A stretch of DNA of 64,000 nucleotides. Origin: GCA-2731375 sp964344935. GTDB taxonomy: Bacteria > Pseudomonadota > Alphaproteobacteria > GCA-2731375. Below the pieces are notes generated by a model. The model searched no databases. It was not told the origin of the DNA and saw only the letters and a program-made list of their open reading frames with translations. Of this stretch, positions 8,577-16,122 are shown in pieces (within the stretch, counting starts at the first letter, position 1; each line of letters starts with the position of its first letter). Made by a program: the position numbers and the translations under genes. The stretch covers positions 124,001-188,000 of the forward strand of contig CAYFPL010000008.1 of assembly GCA_964344935.1 (NCBI GenBank). Reading direction: 5' to 3'.

Positions 8577-9730
8577 GCCCGGGCGATCCAGCCGCCGCCA
8601 AGGACGCGGTCGCCGTCATAAAGCACACAAGCCTGGCCAGGAGCGATGGCCTCTGCGGCCTGGGTGAGTTCGATGGTGAGGCCTTCAATCTCAGTTGCCG
8701 CCAACGCGGCAGGGACCGGCGCATGGGTCGACCGGATGCGGGCTTCGACCGCCTGCCCCACCGATGGCGCCTGGCTATCCAGCCAGTTGATATCGCGCAA
8801 ATGAACCTGGCGCTGGCCCAGCGCTGCCTTGGGACCCACCACGACACGCCGGTTTTCGGCCTCAAGACGCAAGACATAGAGGGGCTCCGGTCCTGATAAA
8901 CCCAGTCCACGGCGCTGCCCGACGGTGAAATGGATGACGCCATCGTGCCGCCCTAGGGTGTTGCCGTCTTCATCGACAATGTCCCCTGGTTCGGCGGCGC
9001 CGGGGCGCAGACGTTCGATCAGGGCGCCATAGTCGCCGTCCGGTACGAAGCAGATGTCCTGGCTGTCTGGTTTCGCCGCAACGGGTAGGGAAAAACCTTC
9101 GGCCAGGGCCCGGGTGGCCGACTTGTCCACGAGATCGCCCAAGGGGAAACGCAGGTAATCGAGTTGTTCCTGCGTGGTGGCAAAGAGGAAATAGCTCTGA
9201 TCCCGCTGTGGATCGGCAGCCCGGTGCATCTCTGCCCCCGCAGGACCTTGCAGGCGGCGCACGTAATGGCCCGTAACCAGGGCGGCAGCATCCAAATCCC
9301 GCGCCGTCGCCAAAAGGTCGGCAAACTTGACGGTCTGGTTGCAGCGGATACAGGGGATGGGGGTGGACCCGGCCAGGTAATCGTCCACGAAATCATCGAT
9401 CACGGCGCTGCGGAACCGATCTTCGTAGTCCAGAACATAGTGGGCGATGCCCAGGCCCGCCGCCACCTGCTTGGCATCGTAGATATCGGCCCCGGCGCAA
9501 CAGGCGCCTTTGCGTTGGATGGCCTGGCCGTGGTCGTAAAGCTGTAGCGTGATACCCACCACCTCGTAGCCAGCGCGCTGGCAAAGGGCGGCACAGACCG
9601 AGGAATCTACACCTCCCGACATGGCCAAGACCACGCGCCCACCCGGTTCTACCCCGTCCAATAGGCAACCGTTCGCGATCATTTCGTCTATAGCTGGGGT
9701 CTGCTGCATGGCTGGCAATATAGGGGTCAT
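8573..9730 (-). CDS. mnmA: tRNA-specific 2-thiouridylase MnmA
   Basis: This 385-residue ATP-dependent enzyme puts sulfur on U34 of tRNA-Lys/Glu/Gln. The PP-loop VVLAMSGGVDSSV (about residues 31-43) activates the uridine. The catalytic cysteine pair is in PIPCIRCNQTVKF (about 125) and in DSQDICFVPDGDY (about 225). The central TVGQRRGLGL motif and C-terminal beta-barrel are present. Length matches the family. I kept the ATG at 9730; a second ATG seven codons in is possible. It is divergent from the TPR glycosyltransferase gene, with a short shared promoter space. Confidence 0.96.
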   Translation of the reverse strand: MTPILPAMQQTPAIDEMIANGCLLDGVEPGGRVVLAMSGGVDSSVCAALCQRAGYEVVGITLQLYDHGQAIQRKGACCAGADIYDAKQVAAGLGIAHYVLDYEDRFRSAVIDDFVDDYLAGSTPIPCIRCNQTVKFADLLATARDLDAAALVTGHYVRRLQGPAGAEMHRAADPQRDQSYFLFATTQEQLDYLRFPLGDLVDKSATRALAEGFSLPVAAKPDSQDICFVPDGDYGALIERLRPGAAEPGDIVDEDGNTLGRHDGVIHFTVGQRRGLGLSGPEPLYVLRLEAENRRVVVGPKAALGQRQVHLRDINWLDSQAPSVGQAVEARIRSTHAPVPAALAATEIEGLTIELTQAAEAIAPGQACVLYDGDRVLGGGWIARA

Positions 9731-9795
9731 TCAGGGTGCTGCAAGGGCGGCGTCTGAAGCCTTTCTTAACCATATGCCGCGAAGCTTTGCCGATC

Positions 9796-12432
9796 ATGAG
9801 CGTGGACGAACAATCCCTGTCACCGGCGAACCCGGATCCGGAGATTCTTTGGCAACAGGCCAATGAACTCGTGGGCCGTGGCGCCCTGGTGGAGGCGATC
9901 CCACTGTACCTGCAGGTCTCGGATCTGTGGCCGGAGCGTCCGGCGGTTTGGCTGAATCTTGGCATCGTACTGGGCGCGCTGCAGCGCCATTACGAGGCAC
10001 GGCAATGCCTGGAGCGCGCCTTGGAGATGGATCCTGGCCAACCCCAGACCCATTTCCAACTGGGCCAGATGCACGAACATCTGGGAAGGCCGGACGCCGC
10101 AGCGGAAAGCTATTTGGCGGCCACCGCGCGGGACCCTAACTTGCTGGAAGCCTGGCAGAATCTTGCCGATATCTGCCTACAAGCAGGACAGCTCGAATTG
10201 GCCGAACAATATCTGGGAACTGTGTTGGCACGCGATCGCAACCATGGGCCCGGCAACTTCTCTCTCGGCAATCTGCGCCAGGCCCAGGGCGATGACGAGG
10301 CCGCCGCGCGTCACTTCGCCATCGCCTACGAGGCCACGGGTGATCCCGCCTGTGGCAACAACCTGGCGGCCGCTCTGGAACGTCTAGGTCGCGGGGGTGA
10401 GGCCATCGACATATTACAGGCGGTAGTCGCGGCCCGGCCCGACTATAAACTGGCCTGGAACACCCTGGGCGGGCTGTTCATGGGGATGGAGCAGTTCGAC
10501 CGCGCCAAAGAGGCCCTGGAACGGGCCATTTATCTTGACCGCGACTTTCACGCCGCCCGCCACGGTCTAGCTCGCTGCCTGGTGCAGATGCGGGATTTGG
10601 CGGGAGCACGGGAACAATTTTCCCAAGCGCTGCTGGCAACACCCAACGATGTCTCGCTCATCAAGGACTACCTGGTGGTTCTCGAACATCTGGGCGAGTT
10701 CGAAGCTGCCCTAGCCCTGCGGGCGGAGGCCATGGTCAAGGTGCCCGATGATGCGGAACTGATCGCCAACCAGGCCAATCTGCTGCATTCCCTGCGCCGT
10801 TTTGACGAGGCGTTGGAGTTGGCAGCGCACGCCCTGGCAATCGACCCAGGAGAATTACGCGCTCAAATCACCATCGCCTCCACCTACATCGTTACGGAAC
10901 GGCTTGACGAGGCACGGGCGCAACTGATGCAAATCGTCGAGTCCGGCACCGAAGACCGTTTGATCCTGAGCAAAGTGGGCGCCCTGTTCGAACAGATCAA
11001 GGAGGCAGAGGAAGCCGTCAGGGTCTATGAACGCATTCAGGACCTGTATTCCGATGACAGTGAGGCCGCCATTCGCATCTTCGATCTGAAGATGGCCATG
11101 TGCGATTGGCAGGACTATGACGCCGTCTGCCGGGCCCAGATCGAGCAGCTTGAGAATGGCGAAGGCGATATCGACGTCTTCAATCTGCAGGCACTTCCTG
11201 TGGACTATGCTTTTATCGGCAAAGTCGCGAAACGTGCGGCTGACAAGATCGCCGCCGATGCGCGTGGCGCCATCGATCCCCCGGTTTTGATTCATCCCAG
11301 CCCCCGCAAGCCTGGGCGTATCCGCCTGGGCTATGCCCTGGCCTATACCTGGTTCCACAGCCTGCCCCTGGTGCACAAGGAGATTGTCGCCCGCCATGAC
11401 CGCGACCGTTTCGAGGTCTTCGGTTATTCCGTCCGCCCCAGCGACGGCAGCAATTTCTGCGCCGATTACCGCGGCGCTTTCGATCATTTTCGGGATCTGC
11501 CCGATGCTGCGCCTTATCTGGCGGCCCAGACGATCCACGGCGACGGTATCGATATTCTGATCGATGTTACCGGCCTGACCTCGATCAATTGCATGCCGGT
11601 AAGCTCGTTTAGGCCGGCGCCCATTCAGATGCACGGTTATGGCTATTCCATCACCACCGGTGCCGACTACATCGATTATCTGATCACTGACCGAACCTAT
11701 ATCCCAGAGAACTGGGAAGAGGTGGGGCCGGAAAAACTGCTGTACCTGCCGAATACCTTCATGCCGACCAAGCGTCCGGAAAAGATCGGCGGGCAGGTTT
11801 CAAGGGCGGATGTGGGGCTCCCCGAAAACGGCATTGTCTTCTGCAACTTCAATCACCCTTGCAAATTCGAACCGGTCATCTTCTCCGCCTGGATGGAAAT
11901 CATGAAACAGGTTCCCGGCAGCGTCATGTGGTTCGGAGCCTGGATGCGCGATACGCAAACAAACCTGCGTCGGGAGGCGGCAAAATTTGGTATCGACGGC
12001 GAACGCCTCGTCTTCGCCGATATCGTCGAACATGAAAACCATCTGGCCCGCCTGGCCGTGGCTGACCTGGCGTTAGACAACCTGCATCACGGCGGCGGCA
12101 TCACATCCGTCGATGCGTTGTGGGTAGGTCTGCCGGTCTTGACCATTCTGGGCGACAAGCCGGGTGGCCGCCTGGGCGCCACATTGTGCCGGGCTGCAGG
12201 CGTACCCCAGATGATCGCGGAAGACCTAAGGGTCTATGTGGAGCGGGCGGTGGAGTTAGCCAACGATAGGCTGCAACGGCAAAAACTGCGCGAGAAACTG
12301 ATTGCCGGTCGAGAAACCCACGCCTTATTCGACAATGACCGTTATGTCCGCAATCTCGACAAGGCTTTGGCCGCGGTTTGGGACAATCACCTTGCGGGAG
12401 AGCCGCCGCGTCGCCTTGAAATCACCGAGTAA
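9796..12432 (+). CDS. TPR protein with C-terminal GT41 (SPINDLY/OGT-like) glycosyltransferase domain
   Basis: This large cytoplasmic protein (878 residues from the ATG at 9796; an in-frame start at 9736 would add 20) has about a dozen tetratricopeptide repeats over residues 15-430. Examples are AVWLNLGIVLGALQRHYEAR and LGQMHEHLGRPDAAAESYLA. A GT41 domain follows: RIRLGYALAYTWFHSLPLVH, SSFRPAPIQMHGYGYS, FCNFNHPCKFEP and LDNLHHGGGITSVDALWVGLP. GT41 enzymes transfer a nucleotide-activated sugar to Ser/Thr of proteins. The TPR-GT41 layout is that of Caulobacter FlmG, a flagellin glycosyltransferase. Together with the sugar-biosynthesis genes and flagellar genes nearby, this makes flagellin or another surface protein the likely acceptor (inference). 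Confidence 0.88.
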   Translation: MSVDEQSLSPANPDPEILWQQANELVGRGALVEAIPLYLQVSDLWPERPAVWLNLGIVLGALQRHYEARQCLERALEMDPGQPQTHFQLGQMHEHLGRPDAAAESYLAATARDPNLLEAWQNLADICLQAGQLELAEQYLGTVLARDRNHGPGNFSLGNLRQAQGDDEAAARHFAIAYEATGDPACGNNLAAALERLGRGGEAIDILQAVVAARPDYKLAWNTLGGLFMGMEQFDRAKEALERAIYLDRDFHAARHGLARCLVQMRDLAGAREQFSQALLATPNDVSLIKDYLVVLEHLGEFEAALALRAEAMVKVPDDAELIANQANLLHSLRRFDEALELAAHALAIDPGELRAQITIASTYIVTERLDEARAQLMQIVESGTEDRLILSKVGALFEQIKEAEEAVRVYERIQDLYSDDSEAAIRIFDLKMAMCDWQDYDAVCRAQIEQLENGEGDIDVFNLQALPVDYAFIGKVAKRAADKIAADARGAIDPPVLIHPSPRKPGRIRLGYALAYTWFHSLPLVHKEIVARHDRDRFEVFGYSVRPSDGSNFCADYRGAFDHFRDLPDAAPYLAAQTIHGDGIDILIDVTGLTSINCMPVSSFRPAPIQMHGYGYSITTGADYIDYLITDRTYIPENWEEVGPEKLLYLPNTFMPTKRPEKIGGQVSRADVGLPENGIVFCNFNHPCKFEPVIFSAWMEIMKQVPGSVMWFGAWMRDTQTNLRREAAKFGIDGERLVFADIVEHENHLARLAVADLALDNLHHGGGITSVDALWVGLPVLTILGDKPGGRLGATLCRAAGVPQMIAEDLRVYVERAVELANDRLQRQKLREKLIAGRETHALFDNDRYVRNLDKALAAVWDNHLAGEPPRRLEITE

Positions 12433-12454
12433 CCGCCCGGAATACCGCTAAATC

Positions 12455-12469
12455 TTAAGCGAAAGTTTA
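12455..12469. promoter_or_regulatory. Possible CtrA box (one mismatch)
   Basis: TTAA-N7-TTTA matches the CtrA consensus TTAA-N7-TTAA at seven of eight bases, in the 103-bp gap before the SPASM radical SAM gene. One-mismatch matches are expected by chance at low frequency, so this is weak evidence. It gains a little weight from a perfect box near fliK. Confidence 0.25.
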
Positions 12470-12535
12470 CCCCTGCCCGGCATGGTTAATGATCCTAGGG
12501 ACAAGCCCCCGCTTGGGGCCGGGAGCATCGAATAG

Positions 12536-13690
12536 ATGTCATACAAGGTCACGTCCATGATGGTCGAAGGCGTCCGCCATGCTTTTGTCGAGATCGGCGA
12601 GGGCTATGACGACGGCGGTGCGCGCAGCGGCTATGTGAACCTGGAGGGCCACAGCGAACACGCCGTCCAACTCAATTCCATGATGGTGCAGCACATTAAG
12701 AACAGCGGCGCCACGGAACTATTCACTGATCCCATGCAGATCAACGTGGATATATGCACCTCTTGCGATATGCATTGCCCGTTCTGCCCCTACCATGGCG
12801 ATATGCCCCATACGGATTTCAATCCTTCCAAGCGGCTGATGGATATGGAGACGATCCGGGATATCCTCGGCGCTTTCGCCAACAGCCATATCATCTCACT
12901 TGGCTGCTCGGGCGAACCGTTCCTGCACCCCAAACTTCCCGAGATTGTCGACCTTTGCTACGAGCTTCACCCCTATTCCGAAGTACACCTCTCCACCGAC
13001 GGTCTGCGCGCCGATCGTTTCGACATTCCGACCTTCTTCGCCAAACCGAATATCCGGGTGATCAACTTCTCCATCGATACGCTCTCGGCGGCGGAGCATC
13101 AGAGCTGGACCAAGGTCAAAAACAGCCTGAACACGGCCCAGGAAAACCTGCGCCAAGTGGCGAAATGGAAATACGTCAACCGGCGGGACGATCTGCGCGT
13201 CATCGCCTCCAGTGTTTTGAAGAAATCGGAAATTCATCGAATCGGCGAGATCATCGACTTCTATCAGCCTTTCGAAATCGACTATCTGGGCTTTCAGAAT
13301 TACATCCCCCCCGATCGCAACGGGGACGAGACCCTTACCACGGAAGATGTGGAGATCATGGACTTCCTGCGGGAAATTCAGGCCACAAAGAAAAGCAAAT
13401 TTCGCGTCGGGCTGGTCCAGCCCATTGATAACAAGCGGGACCGAAACTATTGCTCCAATCCGTGGAACCTACTGACGATCGATCCCGACCGTAACATCAG
13501 CCCCTGTTGCAATGTCCCCCGTCATCCCCGCCACGGCGGTTTTGAGGGTCATGATAGCTGGAACAACGATGTCCTGGCCCGGACCCGCGAGACCCTGGCA
13601 CGCGGCGATCTGCCCATGGACTATTGCATCAACTGCTGGGCCAACGAGAATCCCGATAACCGTCTCTACATCGAAGGGCAAGACGCATGA
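12536..13690 (+). CDS. Radical SAM/SPASM protein
   Basis: This is a 384-residue radical SAM enzyme. The cluster-binding CX3CX2C is Cys77-DMH-Cys81-PF-Cys84, with an extra Cys74 just upstream. The barrel motif SLGCSGEPFLHP (about 122-133) is the GGEP-like segment that binds SAM. A C-terminal SPASM-type auxiliary cluster region is visible: YCSNPWNLLTIDP, ISPCCNVPRHP, and CINCWANE near the end. Its N-terminal 70 residues (EHAVQLNSMM...ELFTDPMQINVDI) also align with the N-terminal half of the tandem protein at 17911-20046. The next gene overlaps by 4 bp (ATGA). The reaction is unknown; SPASM proteins modify peptides, or sugars in glycan clusters. Confidence 0.9.
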   Translation: MSYKVTSMMVEGVRHAFVEIGEGYDDGGARSGYVNLEGHSEHAVQLNSMMVQHIKNSGATELFTDPMQINVDICTSCDMHCPFCPYHGDMPHTDFNPSKRLMDMETIRDILGAFANSHIISLGCSGEPFLHPKLPEIVDLCYELHPYSEVHLSTDGLRADRFDIPTFFAKPNIRVINFSIDTLSAAEHQSWTKVKNSLNTAQENLRQVAKWKYVNRRDDLRVIASSVLKKSEIHRIGEIIDFYQPFEIDYLGFQNYIPPDRNGDETLTTEDVEIMDFLREIQATKKSKFRVGLVQPIDNKRDRNYCSNPWNLLTIDPDRNISPCCNVPRHPRHGGFEGHDSWNNDVLARTRETLARGDLPMDYCINCWANENPDNRLYIEGQDA

Positions 13691-15276
13691 GCCCCCGCGA
13701 AGTCATCCTGGTCAATCCGCCCGCGGAGGTGACGCGGGAGGAAAATTACGACCTGCCGGAATATCCTCATGTCGGTCTGGCCTATATCGCCGGCTATCTG
13801 GAGAAACGCGATGTCATCGCGCCGGCAGTGATCGATGGCAAGATGCAGCGCCTGTCCATGGACCAGGTTGTCGAGCAGGTGGCCGCCCGCAAGCCCCTGG
13901 CCGTCGGCTTTTCGGCCATGACGCATATGGTGATGACGGCGGCGAAGCTGGCCAAACGGATCAAGGCCCTATCGCCCGAGACGGTAATGGTGCTTGGCGG
14001 CTTCCACGCCACCTTCTTGCCCCAGCGCAGCCTGGATGAATTCCCCGAGATCGACTACGTGGTCGCCGGCGAAGGCGAGATCGCCTTTGTGGAACTGATT
14101 GCCGCCCTGCGCGCGGGCGAACTATCGCCGCGAATTCCCGGTGTCTGGCATCGGGGCGAAGGCGGCGGCAACGCTGGCCGCGGCGCAATCGAGGATGACC
14201 TGAACCAATTAGACCCGCCGGCCTGGCATCTGTTCGACAAACGGGCCATGGCGGATCATTGCCGTTCCATCCCCATCATGTCGCAACGGGGCTGTCCCTT
14301 CGGCTGCAACTTCTGTTCCCGACCGTATGGCCGGGTGGTGCGCCAGATGGACCCGGCCGCCGTGGTCGATCACATGGAATATTGCGTCGAACAACTGGGC
14401 GTCAGCAACTTCCAGTTTTATGACGAGACCTTCACGGTCAAGAAGGACCACGTCGCCGCCATCTGCCAAGGCATCATCGACCGGGGATTGGAGGTTCGTT
14501 GGAATGCTCTGGTTCATGCCAACACCCTGGACGAGGCGATCGTCCGGCATATGAAAGATGCCGGCTGTGTCGAAATCTGCATGGGTGTGGAAAGCGGCAA
14601 CGAGGACATCATGGCGGCCATGAAGAAGGGCGTCAGCAAGGAGAAGATCCTGCGTGCCGGCGAGATCTTGAAAAAAGTCGGCCTGCCGTTTAGTGGCACA
14701 TTTATCCTCGGTCATCCGAACGAAACCATCGATACCATCATCGATACCATCCGTTTCGCCCACCGCTTTAAGCCGACCCGGCCCGCCTTTGGCATCATGG
14801 TGCCCTATCCCGGCACCCTGGTCTGGGAATTGGCGCGCACGGGCAAAGGCGGCTACCTGAACGTCTCCGAGAACTGGGACGAATACAACAAGCACTATGG
14901 CAACGCGGTAGAGATGGTGGGCCTGCCTCGCCAGACCCTGGAGTTGATGAAGCTGATCGCTTATCTGCACGCCTATTTCTATCACCCGGACATGGATGCG
15001 TTTCTCGATAAAATCCGCCTCGGCCTGCCGGATGCGGATAAAGCTGTATTCCTGAGCGAACAGATCGCTCGCGTCCGGGGTGAAATGGCCCAAGCCGATT
15101 ATGACACCGTCTATGCGGACGCCAATAAACGCAAGGCGATCCTGACCTTCATGGCACGGGAGTTCCAGGATTTGGGTCAGCAGCGTGTCTACAGCGCCGA
15201 CGACGGCAAAGTTTTGCCCCATATGCTGCGCGACGAACTGATCTTCGAGGATACGTCCTGGAAGACAGGCATGTAG
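13687..15276 (+). CDS. B12-binding-domain radical SAM protein
   Basis: This 529-residue enzyme has an N-terminal Rossmann-like cobalamin-binding-type domain (REVILVNPP, VGLAYIAGYLEKR, VMVLGGFHATFLPQ, VVAGEGEIAF; about residues 4-135). A radical SAM barrel follows with Cys203-X3-Cys207-X2-Cys210 (QRGCPFGCNFCSR). The usual DxHxxG cobalamin ligand motif is not evident: the corresponding place reads IDGKMQRL, so a base-off His ligand is probably absent. The family (BchE/HpnP/HpnR-like) performs C-methylation, ring closure and other radical steps. Overlap with the preceding radical SAM gene suggests that the two act together. Downstream is an unrelated minus-strand orphan. Confidence 0.9.
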   Translation: MSPREVILVNPPAEVTREENYDLPEYPHVGLAYIAGYLEKRDVIAPAVIDGKMQRLSMDQVVEQVAARKPLAVGFSAMTHMVMTAAKLAKRIKALSPETVMVLGGFHATFLPQRSLDEFPEIDYVVAGEGEIAFVELIAALRAGELSPRIPGVWHRGEGGGNAGRGAIEDDLNQLDPPAWHLFDKRAMADHCRSIPIMSQRGCPFGCNFCSRPYGRVVRQMDPAAVVDHMEYCVEQLGVSNFQFYDETFTVKKDHVAAICQGIIDRGLEVRWNALVHANTLDEAIVRHMKDAGCVEICMGVESGNEDIMAAMKKGVSKEKILRAGEILKKVGLPFSGTFILGHPNETIDTIIDTIRFAHRFKPTRPAFGIMVPYPGTLVWELARTGKGGYLNVSENWDEYNKHYGNAVEMVGLPRQTLELMKLIAYLHAYFYHPDMDAFLDKIRLGLPDADKAVFLSEQIARVRGEMAQADYDTVYADANKRKAILTFMAREFQDLGQQRVYSADDGKVLPHMLRDELIFEDTSWKTGM

Positions 15277-15279
15277 GTC

Positions 15280-15570
15280 TTATCGGTCCGCACCGTGCCG
15301 TTTCAACTCGCGGCGGCAAGCGTGGGACAAGCGTTCCAATCGACTCAGCCAATCGTCCGATCCCAGTGAAGCGACCTGGATATCGCCAAGGACTCGTATG
15401 TTGCAATATCCGATCAGGTTTCTGAGCGCCTCAGCCGACTTGTCAGGTATATCCAAGTTCTCAATGCACGCCTCGAAGTCGCGGACACGCGCCTCTCCGA
15501 TTTGAAGGCGCAATGGCACGATTACGTCTTCCGCTAGGGTCTTAACCCTGTCCATTGACATGCTGGTCAC
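15280..15570 (-). CDS. Hypothetical small protein
   Basis: This 96-residue soluble protein from a GTG at 15570 could start instead at ATG 15561 or 15555, and no strong ribosome site decides. It is mostly helical by eye (MDRVKTLAEDVIVPLRLQIG, KSAEALRNLIGYC, DDWLSRLERLSHACRREL) with no motif I recognise. It lies alone on the minus strand between two plus-strand genes, 3 nt after the B12 radical SAM stop. No other good gene occupies the stretch. It could be a spurious ORF, but its residue composition looks protein-like. Confidence 0.5.
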   Translation of the reverse strand: MTSMSMDRVKTLAEDVIVPLRLQIGEARVRDFEACIENLDIPDKSAEALRNLIGYCNIRVLGDIQVASLGSDDWLSRLERLSHACRRELKRHGADR

Positions 15571-15701
15571 TCAGGTCCGGAATGCAGGAACGACGATGAT
15601 ACGCCGTGCAGCCATTTGTGACATCATTCGGTTTCAATCGCCGCAGGTTCACTATTTCTCAATGAGATCTTTCCCGTGAGACGATGTGAGTTGGACCCAT
15701 T

Positions 15702-16112
15702 ATGAAAATCGCAGAACATAGAATTGGAGAGCCCTGGGTCAAGGAGATCGAATGTCCCGGCTGCACCGTCGCGGTGGCGGCCTGGATATCGAGCGGGATG
15801 AGCGGCAATTTCCCCCACTTCTACTGCGACCAATGTTCCAACGTTTATCTCTGTGAAGCCGCCCGGGAATATCTGACGGGCGGCGAAGCCGGGCCGAAAG
15901 TATTGGCCAAGATTGCCCGTGAGCTGCCCGCCTGCCCTTGCGGCGGCCGATTTACGCCTGGTGAAAATCCGAAATGTCCGAACTGCAATTATGCATTCGA
16001 ACACCAACATGACGCTTTGCAGCGTCTGTCCGATCCGCAAATGATCGTTGTCCACAAGAGTTCCGTTTACGGCGACCGCATCGAGCCGTTTCGGGTCTTG
16101 ATCGTTCGATGA
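15702..16112 (+). CDS. Cysteine-rich double zinc-ribbon protein, function unknown
   Basis: This 136-residue protein has two apparent zinc-ribbon knuckle pairs: CPGC (about residue 19) with CDQC (about 43), and CPCGGRF (about 87) with CPNCNYAFEH (about 101). This spacing suits structural Zn(II) binding. There is no signal peptide, no helix-turn-helix and no other domain I recognise. It sits in the glycan locus, convergent with the asparagine-synthase-like gene (10-nt gap between stops). A role in the locus, for example as a chaperone or binding partner of a radical SAM enzyme, is only a guess. Confidence 0.7.
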   Translation: MKIAEHRIGEPWVKEIECPGCTVAVAAWISSGMSGNFPHFYCDQCSNVYLCEAAREYLTGGEAGPKVLAKIARELPACPCGGRFTPGENPKCPNCNYAFEHQHDALQRLSDPQMIVVHKSSVYGDRIEPFRVLIVR

Positions 16113-16122
16113 TCGTTTGACG

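Noticed and set aside
10855..11634. 259-residue antisense frame within the TPR-GT41 gene
   Set aside because: It lies wholly inside a gene with TPR and GT41 motifs and has no own signals.
14209..15222. 337-residue open frame antisense to the B12 radical SAM gene
   Set aside because: The plus-strand frame has clear family motifs. Long antisense frames are expected in GC-rich coding DNA, and this one shows no motif or ribosome site.
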